Of a stretch of DNA of 64,000 bases, positions 30,800 through 41,369 are shown piece by piece. The stretch is taken from NCBI GenBank assembly GCA_011799875.1, contig CM022298.1:258409757-258473756 (forward strand), given 5' to 3'. The notes under the pieces are model-generated. The model searched no databases. It saw only the letters and a list, made by a program, of their open reading frames with translations, and was not told the origin of the DNA. This DNA is from Thinopyrum elongatum (Eukaryota; Streptophyta; Magnoliopsida; Poales; Poaceae). Both the position numbers and the translations under genes were made by a program. Within the stretch, counting starts at the first letter, position 1. Every line of letters begins with the position of its first letter.

Positions 30800-33025
30800 G
30801 TGGTGCAGTGGCCGGTGTACTTTGTCAGCTCCCTGTTGCAGGGGGCTAGAACAACGTACTCTGACGTGCAAAAGTTGATCTTTGGCCTCATCATGGCCTC
30901 GAGGAAACTGCGCCACTACTTCCAAGCCCACGAGATCACAGTTGTCACCCATTTCCCTTTGCAACGCATACTGAGGAACCTGAAGGCCACTGGCAGGATA
31001 GTTGAATGGGCTTTGGAATTGTCAAGCTTTGGTCAGAAGTATGAGAGTACGTCAACCATTCAAAGTAGAGCATTGGTGGAGTTCATCGCGGAATGGACAC
31101 CAACCCCAGATGAAGTGACACTGGAAACAGTTATCCCCAGAAAGGAGGCCCCCCAAGAGTGGATCATGTACGTTGATGGTGCCTTCTCACTACAAGGTGC
31201 AGGAGCTGGCGTGCTCCTTATCGCACCCACTGAAGAGCACCTCAAGTATGTGGTCCAAATGCATTTTCCCCGGGAGAAAGCTACCAACAACACCGCAGAA
31301 TATGAAGGACTCCTTGCCGGGCTCAGGATCACAATAGAATTGGGAATTAAGCTTGTGGTGAGAAAAGTGAACAAGGATTACCAGAGTCCATTGATGGAGG
31401 TGTACGTGGAGGAAGTGAGGAAGCTGGAGAAGCATTTTGATGGATTGCAAACAGAGCACGTGCCACATGCGGAAAACAGTGTTGCCAATCATCTGTCAAA
31501 ATGCGCTGCACAAAAGCTTCCTGTGGAACCAGGGACTTTTGTTCTCCACCTGACTCAACCCTTAGTATCCCCGACAACAATGTCTAGAAAGAGGAGGAAA
31601 CTGGACTCTGGCAAGCCTCTCCCGGCAGAGCTTCCCAAAGCCCCTGGCAGAGAGGTTGACGGGAATAACTCCATTTCGCTTGGTGAGCAGCACCCTCCTA
31701 CTGAACTACCAGTTCTTGCGATTGAGATATACGCTCCCACGAACGAGGGGGTGCCATTGATCCTTGTTGCCGAGCCTCAGGCTCCAACTTGGGCACTGCA
31801 CATAGTCCATTACCTCCAAACAGGAGAACTTCCCGAAGAGAAAGAGGAAGCTAAAAAAGTAGCCCGGAGGGCCAGTATGTATCAGTTTATCAATGACACA
31901 CTATACAAAAGGAGGCCCAATGGTGTGAAATTGAAGTGCATTTGCCGGGAAGAGAGGAAGGGACTGTTGGCAGAGATACACAAAGGCATGTGCGGCTCCC
32001 ATATTGGATCAAGAGCCTTGGTTGGAAAAGTTTTTCGACAAGGTTTCTACTGGCCCATGGCCCTCCAAGATGCAATTGAGCTAGTCACCAGATGTGAAGC
32101 CTGCCAGTTCCACTCCAAGAGTATTCATCAACTTGCTCAAGCTCTCCAGACGATCCCTTTGTCATGGCCATTTTTGGTCTGGGGGCTCGACATCTTGGGC
32201 CCCTTCCCCCGTGCTACCGGGGGCTTTGAATTCTTGTACGTTGCAATCGACAAGTTTACAAAGTGGCCGGAAGTGGAGCCTGTGAGAAAGGTGACCGCAC
32301 AATCAGCTATCAAGTTCTTGAAGGGATTGGTGTGCCACTTCGAAGTACCCGCCAGAGTCATCACTGACAATGGCACCCAATTCACAAGCCGTGCCTTCAT
32401 GCAATACGTTCAAACCCTCGGAAGCAAGGTTTCATTTGCCTTTGTTGCTCATCCCAGGAGTAATGGACAAGCTGGGAGGATGAACGCTGAAGTACTGCGA
32501 GGACTCAAGACAAGAACTTTTGACAAGCTACAGAAGTGCAGTAGACGCTGGATCGACGAGCTGCCGGTGGTTCTTTGGTCCCTTCATACGACACCAAATC
32601 GAGCTACCAGCCAGACTCCCTTCTCCCTAGTCTATGGGGCAGAAGCAGTGATCCCCATGGAACTCATATACGAGTCACCTCGAGTATTTGCCTACGATGA
32701 AGTAGAGCAAGAGCAGCACCAGCATGATGATGCCGTGTTCCTTGAGGAGAACCATCTCTGGGCTGCTACGCATGCTGCATGCTATCAGCAAGATTTGCGC
32801 CGCTATCACAGCCGTAGGGTTCATGCCCGGAGCCTTGAGGAAGGCGACCTTGTCCTTAGGCGTGTTCAGTCCGCCAAGGGTGCAAACAAGTTGACGCCAA
32901 AGTGGGAAGGCCCTTACCGGGTAGTGCGAGTCACTAGACCTGGCGTAGTTCATCTGGAGACCGAAGATGATATTCAATTGCAAAACTCATGGAACATTGA
33001 GCATCTTCGTAAGTTCTACCCGTAA
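30800..33025 (+). CDS. RNase H and integrase part of pol, element C
   Basis: A 741-codon uninterrupted stretch. It begins within the first RNase H/connection region (VYFVSSLLQGARTTYSDVQK), then the second, archaeal-type RNase H (MYVDGAFSLQGAG; NNTAEYEGLLAG), then integrase: HHCC finger (EIHKGMCGSH ... RCEACQFH, about residues 395-436), catalytic Asp in WGLDILGPFP and in ITDNGTQF, and the C-terminal GPY module ending NIEHLRKFYP. Two key residues are missing. A 27-bp in-frame deletion near 31350, compared with B, removes the GDSQ segment with an RNase H Asp. The integrase Glu, present in B as GQAERMN, is Gly here (codon 32474-32476, residue 559). Both lesions keep the frame open. Confidence 0.85.
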   Translation: MVQWPVYFVSSLLQGARTTYSDVQKLIFGLIMASRKLRHYFQAHEITVVTHFPLQRILRNLKATGRIVEWALELSSFGQKYESTSTIQSRALVEFIAEWTPTPDEVTLETVIPRKEAPQEWIMYVDGAFSLQGAGAGVLLIAPTEEHLKYVVQMHFPREKATNNTAEYEGLLAGLRITIELGIKLVVRKVNKDYQSPLMEVYVEEVRKLEKHFDGLQTEHVPHAENSVANHLSKCAAQKLPVEPGTFVLHLTQPLVSPTTMSRKRRKLDSGKPLPAELPKAPGREVDGNNSISLGEQHPPTELPVLAIEIYAPTNEGVPLILVAEPQAPTWALHIVHYLQTGELPEEKEEAKKVARRASMYQFINDTLYKRRPNGVKLKCICREERKGLLAEIHKGMCGSHIGSRALVGKVFRQGFYWPMALQDAIELVTRCEACQFHSKSIHQLAQALQTIPLSWPFLVWGLDILGPFPRATGGFEFLYVAIDKFTKWPEVEPVRKVTAQSAIKFLKGLVCHFEVPARVITDNGTQFTSRAFMQYVQTLGSKVSFAFVAHPRSNGQAGRMNAEVLRGLKTRTFDKLQKCSRRWIDELPVVLWSLHTTPNRATSQTPFSLVYGAEAVIPMELIYESPRVFAYDEVEQEQHQHDDAVFLEENHLWAATHAACYQQDLRRYHSRRVHARSLEEGDLVLRRVQSAKGANKLTPKWEGPYRVVRVTRPGVVHLETEDDIQLQNSWNIEHLRKFYP

Positions 33026-34391
33026 GGCACGGCTGTCGGGCCCTGCCCAGCAGCCACCCTTTTGTACAAGCCTTGCTGATGCGCATGTAACCCTTTGTAC
33101 AAAGCCAGGCGCAGACCCTGAGCACAGACAATAAATCGAAGCGTTGGCGCCCTAAAAACAACTTGCATGCATGCATAGCATAACATGAACTTGCCATGAT
33201 CATGTAGATGAGATCATATGTTGCTTTGTTTCCCTCGGCACTAACTGCATGGCTCTTGCCACGGACTCAATCCCGAAAAGAAGAAACGGAAACAAGCCTA
33301 CATATCAATCCCCGACAAGCGAAATAGATAAGTTCCTTTTTGTCCATACATGTCTCTGTAAGAAAGAAAACTTGTGCATAGAGAAATGTTGTCAGCTTCG
33401 AAGCATTTGTGCTCCCGTCCTTTGACCCGAACGTTGCTTCGGTCAGGTTGGTTCTAGTGGCATTTGATAGAGAAGGATCGACAAGGAGCCGGTTCCCTTC
33501 CGTGGTTTCGAGCCCCGACAGGAGGCAACAACGGAGGGCACCGGTAAGATGACTTGCCGGGAAAAGCTTGTTTACCTAAAAGTATAGAGGCATACCCCCT
33601 CTGCATGGATAAGACGCATTCACAAGTGCCCGACAAGGCTTGTCTTTTTCATTAATATGCAGATAAACAAGTACAGCTCTTACAGGACACGAATATGGAT
33701 AAAAGAGATTACATATTTAAGACTAAAGTTTGGCAAATGCCTACATATTTTAGATTGAAAAAAGATAAGTGCCCCATAATCCCTTTCTTGTCCCTCTCCT
33801 CCTAGGAACTACAGCAGGAGACGAAGAGGGCAAAAGGAGTGCCTGGGCATAAGCCCAACCTAACCCCGTCAAGACCCGCGGGACACAGCCTGACAAGATC
33901 GGGAGTGGTGAGGCTGCAAAGGCGGTAGGGGCGGCTAGGAGGTGCCCCGGGCACCACCGCCCGGGCCAAGGATTGCACCCGATAGAAGGTGCCAAGAGAG
34001 CATCCCCTCCCCGGCAACCATCCGGAAGAAGCTGGTGATGATGGTGCCGGGGAGGGAGGGGAAGACCAGAAAGACAGAGCAGCAGGCCGGCAGTACGAGA
34101 CGAAGGCGTCGGTGCCATTGTACTCCGAACTGACGGCCTGCCAACTGCCTTCTCTATCTTCGCCCATTTCTTCCTCGTCACTGTCGCTCCGGGAGGACTT
34201 CGGGCCATTGGCCCGTCACCTCCCCTGAAGAAGCGGCTGTCGGTGGCAGCAGAGCCCGAGGCGCACGGGGAGCACCACTCTCCACCTTGGCGGGCAGGAG
34301 GGCACCGCCATCTTCAGCGCCATCCCTGACCTTGCCGGAGAGAGCAGTGCTGGGATTACTAAAGATCCCGAGCATGGCGCCGCGGGCGGGC
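33026..34391 (+). other. Spacer between pol and 3' LTR of element C, first part
   Basis: Non-coding on the plus strand. A GC-rich portion (33750-34391) has open frames on both strands that I take to be compositional. Tat elements often carry an antisense ORF in this region; I do not see the recognisable domain found in J1 and K. The spacer continues after element H at 40503-41369, where a minus-strand stretch starting MPRGKDRGQAPDSSSG (about 40818) could be the N-terminus of such an ORF, with low certainty. Confidence 0.45.
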
Positions 34392-35983
34392 TGAAAGCAC
34401 AAGTGCTCCCTGGGTGATTTTGGTAATTAATGTCAACATATCTCTTGTTGGACTAATACTTTTATCTAGTATATTTCAGTTGAGTTCAACAATGGCGTGG
34501 TAAGGACAAGAGGATGTGGAACCCCTTCAAAATGCTAAGGACAAAGATTGGCAAAAGCTCAAGACTTTTCATTTATATTTTAGTGATCCAAGATCACATT
34601 GAGTCCATAGGAAAGCCAATACTATTTAAAGGGGATGAGGTGTTGCTTAATGGTCTACTTGCTCAAAGTGCTTAGTGATATTGCTCCAAAACCCTCAACC
34701 ACTTTCTCATTTCCACATATGTCCAAAACTCCAAGTCAAACTCGGCCCCATCGAACCATTCTATCCGGCGCCACCGAGTTCATTTGACATAGCCACTGCC
34801 AAAAAACCTAGATGATTCGGTCACACCGATGCGGATCTCGGTCTCACCGAGATGGCCCTGCAAACTCTTTGTTTCCCATTGTAACATTTTGGTCTCACCG
34901 AAATGAGCAATCGGTCCCACCGAGTTTGCTTGACCAACTCTCTGTTTGATCATTGCTGAAATCGGTCTCACCGAGTTCAAGCAATCGGTCTCACCGAGAT
35001 GAGGTTTTGCTCTAGCCCTTGCACATCGGTCCCATCGAGTTGTTCCAGTCGGTCCCACTGAGATTCCTAACGTTCACATTTTGAACTGAATCGGTCTCAC
35101 CGAGTTCTTCTATTCGGTCTGACCGAGTTGGGTCAAATGTGAGCAACGGTTGGATTTTGTGTGGAGGCTATATATACCCCTCCACCCCCTTCTCCATTTA
35201 TGAGAGAGCCATCAGAACGTGCCTACACTTCCACTACTCATTTTTTGAGAGAGAACCACCTACTCATGTCTTGAGACCAAGACATTCCAATCCTACCACA
35301 AGACTCTTGATCTCTAGCCTTCCCCAAGTTGCTTTCCACTCAAATCTTCTTTCCACCATAGCCAAATCTATGAGAGAGAGTTGAGTGTTGGGGAGACTAT
35401 CATTTGAAGCACAAGAGCAAGGAGTTCATCATCAACACACCGTCTATTACCTTTTGGAGAGTGGTGTCTCCTAGATTGGTTAGGTGTCGCTTGGGAGCCT
35501 CCGACAAGATTGTGGAGTTGAACAAAGAAGTTTGTAAGGGCAAGGAGATTGCCTACTTCATGAAGATCTACTCGAGTGAGGCAAGTCCTTCGTGGGCAAT
35601 GGCCATGGTGGGATAGACAAGGTTGCTTCTTCGTGAACCCTTCGTGGGTGGAGCCCTCTGTGGACTCACGCAACCGTTACCCTTCGTGGGTTGAAGTCTC
35701 TATCAACGTGGATGTACGATAGCACCACCTATCGGAACCACGCCAAAAATCTTCGTGTCTACATTGCATTTGCACACTCCAATCCCATCCCTTTACTTTC
35801 TTGCAATTAGCATGCTTTAGTCTTTCCTCTGCTCATACTCTTGCCATGCTTGCTTGAAATGAATTGTGAATGCTTAATCTTGTGCTAAAACTCCAGCTCA
35901 ACTTGAAGAACTTAAAAATTGCCACTTTTGCGTGTTGAGGGTGTAATCACTCCCCCTCTAGACACCTCTTCTCGATCCTCTCA
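34392..35983 (+). repeat. 5' LTR of element H
   Basis: 1,592 bp, TGAAAGCACAAGTGC ... GATCCTCTCA. It is about 96 percent identical by eye to the 3' copy at 38907-40497. It contains the dyad array and TATA box described separately, and large stretches nearly identical to the LTR of G (for example around 34540-34700). Confidence 0.9.
34815..35176 (+). promoter_or_regulatory. U3 array of TCGGT-N3-ACCGA dyads with TATA box (H, 5' LTR)
   Basis: About ten copies of a 13-bp dyad, mostly TCGGTCTCACCGA or TCGGTCCCACCGA, at irregular spacing of roughly 20-50 bp between 34815 and 35130; a few copies have one changed base. The array ends about 40 bp before TATATATA at 35169-35176, which is followed by a pyrimidine-rich CCCCTCCACCCCC stretch. 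The placement suggests an upstream activating array of dimer-bound sites. The 3' LTR has the same arrangement (39329-39690). Confidence 0.5.
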
Positions 35984-35985
35984 AT

Positions 35986-35997
35986 TGGTATCAGAGC
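35986..35997 (+). other. Primer-binding site of element H, initiator Met tRNA type
   Basis: TGGTATCAGAGC two bases after the LTR, the usual Copia primer site of plants. Confidence 0.9.
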
Positions 35998-36038
35998 TTT
36001 GGTCTCCATTGCTTTGGTTTAATCACCATTGGAGGAAG

Positions 36039-36707
36039 ATGGATGAGTCTACGATTGGGAGTATTAGACGTAGAGTGCCTATGCTTGACGGATAGTTCTA
36101 TAGTGCTTGGAAAAATGAAATGCTTGAGATTTTCAATGAATATAATTTGAACAAGTATATTACTAGCCCTTGTGCGCCTCCTATTGATCCCTTGCATCCT
36201 ACCCCCGATGAGTATCTTGACATGACCCGCAATCATAGAACTATTAATCTTATCATTAGAGGATTGCCTAGAAATTTGCTTGTATGCTTGCCTACATTTG
36301 AATGTGCTTATACTATATGGAGATATCTTGAGGAACGCTTTCCAAACTATTCCTTGAAAAATCTAGATGAGATTCTTCAAAAGTCCATAGCTTTTCATAA
36401 AATGCATCCTAGTGATCCTAAATTTGATGATTGTCTTTTTGAGCTTCGTGACCTTATGCGTGCCAAAGGAGATGTTGGAGTCATTAGTAGCATCATTTCA
36501 CAAGTCATTAGAATTCATAATGATGCACATTGTCATGGTCATAAATCTAATGAATCACTCTCTCTAGGTGATGATCAATCACATGATGATGTTGAACATG
36601 GATATTATGATGAGGATGATGATAGTGACTTTGATCTTGATGAGTCAATGAGACACTTTGGTCTTATGGCAAACCTTCGTGGTTACATGGCTAGAGGAAA
36701 GGAATAG
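36039..36707 (+). pseudogene. gag of Copia element H
   Basis: The start ATG at 36039 (MDESTIGSIRRRVPMLDG) is followed after 18 codons by an in-frame TAG at 36093-36095. The remaining 200 codons are open and include AWKNEMLEIFNEY, PRNLLVCLPTFECAYTIWRY and LFELRDLMRAKGDVGVISS, the helical layout of plant Copia gag proteins (UBN2-like). An acidic tail (YYDEDDDSDFDLDES) comes before the end. The CCHC zinc knuckle that normally precedes protease is absent, apparently through an internal deletion, and a TAG at 36705-36707 separates gag from protease in the same frame. Confidence 0.7.
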
Positions 36708-38905
36708 GTTCTTGATAGTGGATGTACTGATCACATGACCAGAGATAAGGACATGTCTTGTGAGCTCGCTGAAAACGACGGTCCCCGAAAGTATGTCACT
36801 TTTGGTGATAACTCAAAGGGTAAGGTGGTTGGCCTTGGTAAGGTGGCCATCTCACATGACAGCTCTATCCAAAATGTTATGCTCATTGAATCTCTTGGCT
36901 ACAATTTACTTTCCGTATCTAGACTAGCCAATTTTGGTTTCAATGTTCTATTCACTGAAGTAGATTGCCAAGTGTTTCGTAGGGATAATCATAATATGGT
37001 CTTTACCGGTATATGTAGAGGTGATCTATACATTGTTGATTTCACTAAAATAGCTCAACCTCGTACTTGCTTAATTGCTGAATCTTCTAAAGGTTGGTTG
37101 TGGCATAGAAGGTTAGGTCACATGGGCATGCGAAATCTTGATAAGCTTATTAAAGGTGATCATATCCGTGGTGTTAAAGATGTCATATTTGACCAGGATA
37201 GACTTTGTAGTGCTTGTCAAGCAGGAAAACAGGTTGGAGGAAGTCATCCCGTAAAGAACATCATGACCACGAGGAGACTGCTTGAGCTACTCCATATGGA
37301 TCTTTTTGGTCCCAACGCCTACAAGAGTCTCGGTGGTAACTCGTTCGGTTTGGTCATTGTTGACGACTTTTCAAGATTTATGTGGGTGTTCTTTCTTGAT
37401 GATAAATCGCAGGTCCAAAAGATCTTCAAGAACTTCACTAGGAAGGCCCAAAATCAATTTGAAGTGAAGATCAAGAAGGTTCAGAGCGAAAACGGAACGG
37501 AGTTCAAGAACGCCAATGTGGATACCTTTCTTGACGAAGAAGGGATTTCACGTGAGTTCTCGGCTATGTACACACCGCAACAAAATGGAGTTGTTGAGAG
37601 GAAGAACCGGACACTTATTGAGATGGCAAGAACGATGCTTGACGAATACAAGACTCCAAGACACTTTTGGGCGAAAGCGGTTGAGATAGCTTGTCATGCT
37701 ACAAATCGACTATATCTTCACAAGCTTCTCGGCAAGACGGCATACGAGCTTCTCACCGGTAACAAACCCCTAGTTGGATACTTTCGAGTATTTGGCTCAA
37801 AGTGTTACATTCTTCATAAGCATCGTCGTTCGAAATTTGCCCCTAAATCTCATGAAGGTTTCCTACTCGGTTATGGCTCAAACTCTCACACTTACCGTGT
37901 CTACAACAATTTCACCCGAAAGGTTGAAGAGACGGTAGATGTGAAGTTTGATGAATCTAACGGCTCGCAAGTAGAGCAATTGCCAATTGATGTAGGAGAC
38001 AAAGATCCTTCGAAAGCAATTCAAGACTTGTCTATTGGCAAGATTCGCCCAACGAAGGTGAAGGAGATTACTTCGTCCATTCAAGTGGAAGCCTCAACTT
38101 CACGACAAGGTGAACCACAAGTTGACTTGGAGGCATCCACAAGTGGAACACGTCAAGACAAAGGAAATGAGGAAGTACAACAAGATGAACCTCATCGACC
38201 TCCTTCTCCACCTCCACAAGAGAGCAACAATGAAGAAGGACAAGAAGAAGAAGAGGAAGACAATGAAGAGGATGTTCCACCCCAGCCCAAACAAAAGCTC
38301 TCACGAGTTAGAGCAAGAGTCTCAAGAGATCATCCCATCGAACAAATCTTTGATGATATTCAAACCGGGAGAATTACTCGCTCTAAAACTCAATTGGCTA
38401 ACTTTTGTGAACATTACTCATTCATTTATAGTATTGAACCTATGAAGGTTGAAGAAGCCCTTGATGATCCGGATTGGGTGAACGCAATGCATGAAGAGCT
38501 ACACAATTTCAAGAGGAATCAAGTATGGATGTTGGTTGAAAAGCCCGATGAGAAGCACAATGTCATTAGAACCAATGGGTGTTTCAGAATAAGCAAGACG
38601 AGGATGGACAAGTTGTACGCAACAAGGCATGTCTCGTCGCTCAAGGCTACACTCAAGTCGAAGGTATGGACTATGGTGAGACTTATGCCCCTGTTGCTAG
38701 GCTTGAGTCCATACGCATCTTACTTGCTTATGCCAATCACCATGATACCACCTTATACCAAATGGACATTAAAAGTGCTTTTATAAATGGTGAAATTGAG
38801 GAGGAAGTTTATGTTAAACAACCTCCCGGCTTTGTTAATCCCAAGAAACCCGATCATGTTTACAAACTTCACAAAGGTTGTGATCAATTACCAAAAAGGG
38901 GGAGA
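36708..38905 (+). pseudogene. Copia pol of element H: protease, integrase, partial reverse transcriptase
   Basis: Directly after the TAG comes protease (VLDSGCTDHMTRD, catalytic DSG). The GAG-pre-integrase block (WLWHRRLGHMGMRNLDKL) follows, then the integrase core: first Asp in LHMDLFGP, Glu in NGVVERKNRT. Where Copia integrases read SDNGTEF this copy reads SENGTEF (codon near 37489), so the second catalytic Asp is Glu. An acidic Glu/Pro-rich linker comes next, then the start of reverse transcriptase (ALDDPDWVNAMHEEL). A frameshift near 38575 moves it to another frame (LVAQGYTQVEGMDYGETYAP, YQMDIKSAFINGEIEEEVY) and the sequence ends near 38876, before the YVDD box. RNase H is missing. Confidence 0.8.
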
Positions 38906-38906
38906 T

Positions 38907-40497
38907 TGAAAGCACAAGTGCTCCCTGGGTGATTTTGGTAATTAATGTCAACATATCTCTTGTTGGACTAATACTTTTATCAAGTATATTTCAGATGAGT
39001 TCAACAATGGCGTGGTAAGGGCAAGAGGATGTGGAACCCCCTCAAAATGCTAAGGACAAAGATTGGCAAAAGCTCAAGACGCTTCATTTATATTTTAGTG
39101 ATCCAAGATCACATTGAGTCCATAGGAAAGCCAATAATATTAAAAGGGGATGAGGTGTTGATTAATGGTCTACTTGGTCAAAGTGCTTAGTGATATTGCT
39201 CCAAAACCCTCAACCACTTTCTCATTTCCACATATGTCCAAACTCCAAGTCAAACTCGGCCCCACCGAACCATTCTATCCGGCGCCACCGAGTTCATTTG
39301 ACATAGCCATTGCTAGAAACCCCAGACGATTCGGTCACACCGATACGGATCTCGTTCTCACCGAGATGGCCCTGCAAACTCTCTGTTTCCCTTTGTAACA
39401 TTTCGGTCTCACCGAAATGAGCAATCGGTCCCACCGAGTTTGCTTGACCAACTATCTGTTTGCTCGTTGCTGAAATTGGTCTCACCGAGTTCAAGCAATC
39501 GGTCTCACCGAGATGAGGTTTTGCCCTAGCCCTTGCACATCGGTCCCACCGAGTTGTTCCAGTCGATCCCACCGAGATTCCTAACATTCACATTTTGAAC
39601 ATAATCGGTCTCACCGAGTTCTTCTATTCGGTCTGACCGAGTTGGGTCAAATGTGTTTAACGGTTGGATTTTGTGTGGAGGCTATATATACCCCTCCACC
39701 CCCTTCTCCATTTATGAGAGAGCCATCAGAATGTGCATACACTTCCACTACTCATTTTCTGAGAGAGAACCACCTACTCATGTCTTGAGACCAAGACATT
39801 CCAATCCTACCACAAGAATCTTGAGCTCTAGCCTTCCCCAAGTTGCTTTCCACTCAAATCTTCTTTCCACCATAACCAAATCTATGAGAGAGAGTTGAGT
39901 GTTGGGGAGACTATCATTTGAAGCACAAGAGCAAGGAGTTCATCATCAACACACCATTTATTACCTTTTGGAGAGTGGTGTCTCCTAGATTGGTTAGGTG
40001 TCGCTTGGGAGCCTCCGACAAGATTGTGGAGTTGAACCAAGAAGTTTGTAAGGGCAAGGAGATCACCTACTTCGTGAAGATCTACTCGAGTGAGGCAAGT
40101 CCTTCGTGGGCGATGGACATGGTGGGATAGACAAGGTTGCTTCTTCGTGGACCCTTCGTGGGTGGAGCCCTCCTTGGACTTGCGCAACCATTACCCTTCA
40201 TGGGTTGAAGTCTCCATCAACGTGGATGTACGATAGCACCCCTATCGGAACCACGCCAAAAATCTCCGTGTCTACATTGCGTTTGCACACTCCAATCCCA
40301 TCCCTTTACTTTCTTGCAATTAGCATTATTTACCCTTTCCGCTGCTCATACTCTTGCCATGCTTGCTTGAAATGTATTGTGAATGCTTAATCTTGTGCTA
40401 AAACTCCACCTCAACTTGAAGAACTTAAAAATTGCCACTTTTGCTTGTTGAGGGTCTAATCACCACCCCCTCTAGACACCTCTTCTCGATCCTCTCA
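38907..40497 (+). repeat. 3' LTR of element H
   Basis: 1,591 bp, TGAAAGCACAAGTGC ... GATCCTCTCA, preceded by the polypurine tract at 38891-38906. It has the same dyad array (39329-39645) and TATATATA (39683-39690) as the 5' copy. Confidence 0.9.
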
Positions 40498-40502
40498 TGG
40501 GC

Positions 40503-41369
40503 GCCAGTAGCCCTGAGGACTCCGCCAATGGGTTAACAAGCCCCAACGGCTTGCGACAGGGCAACTCCTCTTCTCCGGGAGGCTAGCTCGCGTGGGGGAG
40601 ATGAGCACTCCGCCATTATGGAGAAGCACAACGTCTTCCATACCGGAGTCGGCGCGGCGTCCGCGGATACGCCGCCATAGACTGCAACCACCCCTACTAT
40701 GGTCGCCGCCTCTCCCATGGCTCCGGACCAGACTCACTCCCCGAGCATCAACACAAGCTTTCGGCATCGCCACCCCCGAGCTAGAGTCCGGGGCCTGACC
40801 CCGGTCTTTCCCTCTTGGCATGGCGAAGGAGGAGGCAAGGAAGAAGAAGGAAGAGGTGCATGGATGAATGCCTCCGCTCCCTCTCGCGCCCCCTTTTATA
40901 GGCAGGCTGGGACCGGGGGCTGATCCTTCACCCCCCAAGGGCTCCTTCGAATCCGACCCATCCAAGCCACTACCGACGGCCGGGCCCGCCTACCACCCTC
41001 TTGCACCAACCCAAGAGGTTCGGATCTTCGCCATAGTGCTCCTTCCCGCACCACACGCCACCATTACCTACCCCGCGCGATGCATGCAGCATACGTGGCG
41101 AAGGATAGGGGCGTGGTGGGATGAGTGAAATGGCAGTTACTTCCCCGTGGGATAAAGTCACTCACGGGCCATTACAGAGATGGCCCCACGATGTTTGGCA
41201 TCACACGATGCGCGGGAAAACTAGAATCTGACTCAAGCGCCGGTAAATAAAGAAGCAAACAAGGTATCAAGAAAGAAGAGAATATCGTCAAAAATGCCCC
41301 GCCTGTGTACCTGATAGGGCCTATCCCAACAATGCTTGGCAGCACGTTTGGACCAGGTTCGGGGGCTCC
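40503..41369 (+). other. Spacer of element C, second part, with polypurine tract
   Basis: Continuation of the C spacer after H. GC-rich to about 40970, then AT-richer; no plus-strand gene. It ends in the polypurine tract GTTCGGGGGCTCC (41357-41369), where plus-strand DNA synthesis would start, immediately before the 3' LTR. Confidence 0.6.

Larger units (their letters stand above)
34392..40497 (+). mobile_element. Copia element H, complete ends, internally deleted
   Basis: 6.1 kb with two 1.59-kb LTRs, an initiator-Met primer site and the polypurine tract CCAAAAAGGGGGAGAT before the 3' LTR. The flanking 5-mers are CGGGC (34387-34391) and TGGGC (40498-40502): a target duplication with one C/T change. 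gag, protease, integrase and the first half of reverse transcriptase remain. The second half of reverse transcriptase and RNase H are gone, deleted up to the polypurine tract, and the gag zinc knuckle is missing as well. Its LTR is closely related to that of element G. It inserted into the 3' spacer of C. Confidence 0.9.

Noticed and set aside
33750..34402. Minus-strand ORFs in the C spacer as the antisense ORF of a Tat element
   Set aside because: No match to the gypsy-type transposon domain seen in J1 and K, and the frames on the two sides of H do not line up; kept only as a low-confidence remark.
34815..35130. CRISPR-like array of repeated TCGGT...ACCGA units
   Set aside because: The unit is only 13 bp, spacing is irregular, there are no uniform spacers or cas genes, and the context is a plant LTR promoter.
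35986..35997. tRNA gene hints (TGGTATCAGAGC and TGGCGCCGTTGCC stretches)
   Set aside because: These are retrotransposon primer-binding sites, 12-17 bases long and next to LTR ends; no cloverleaf can be formed around them.
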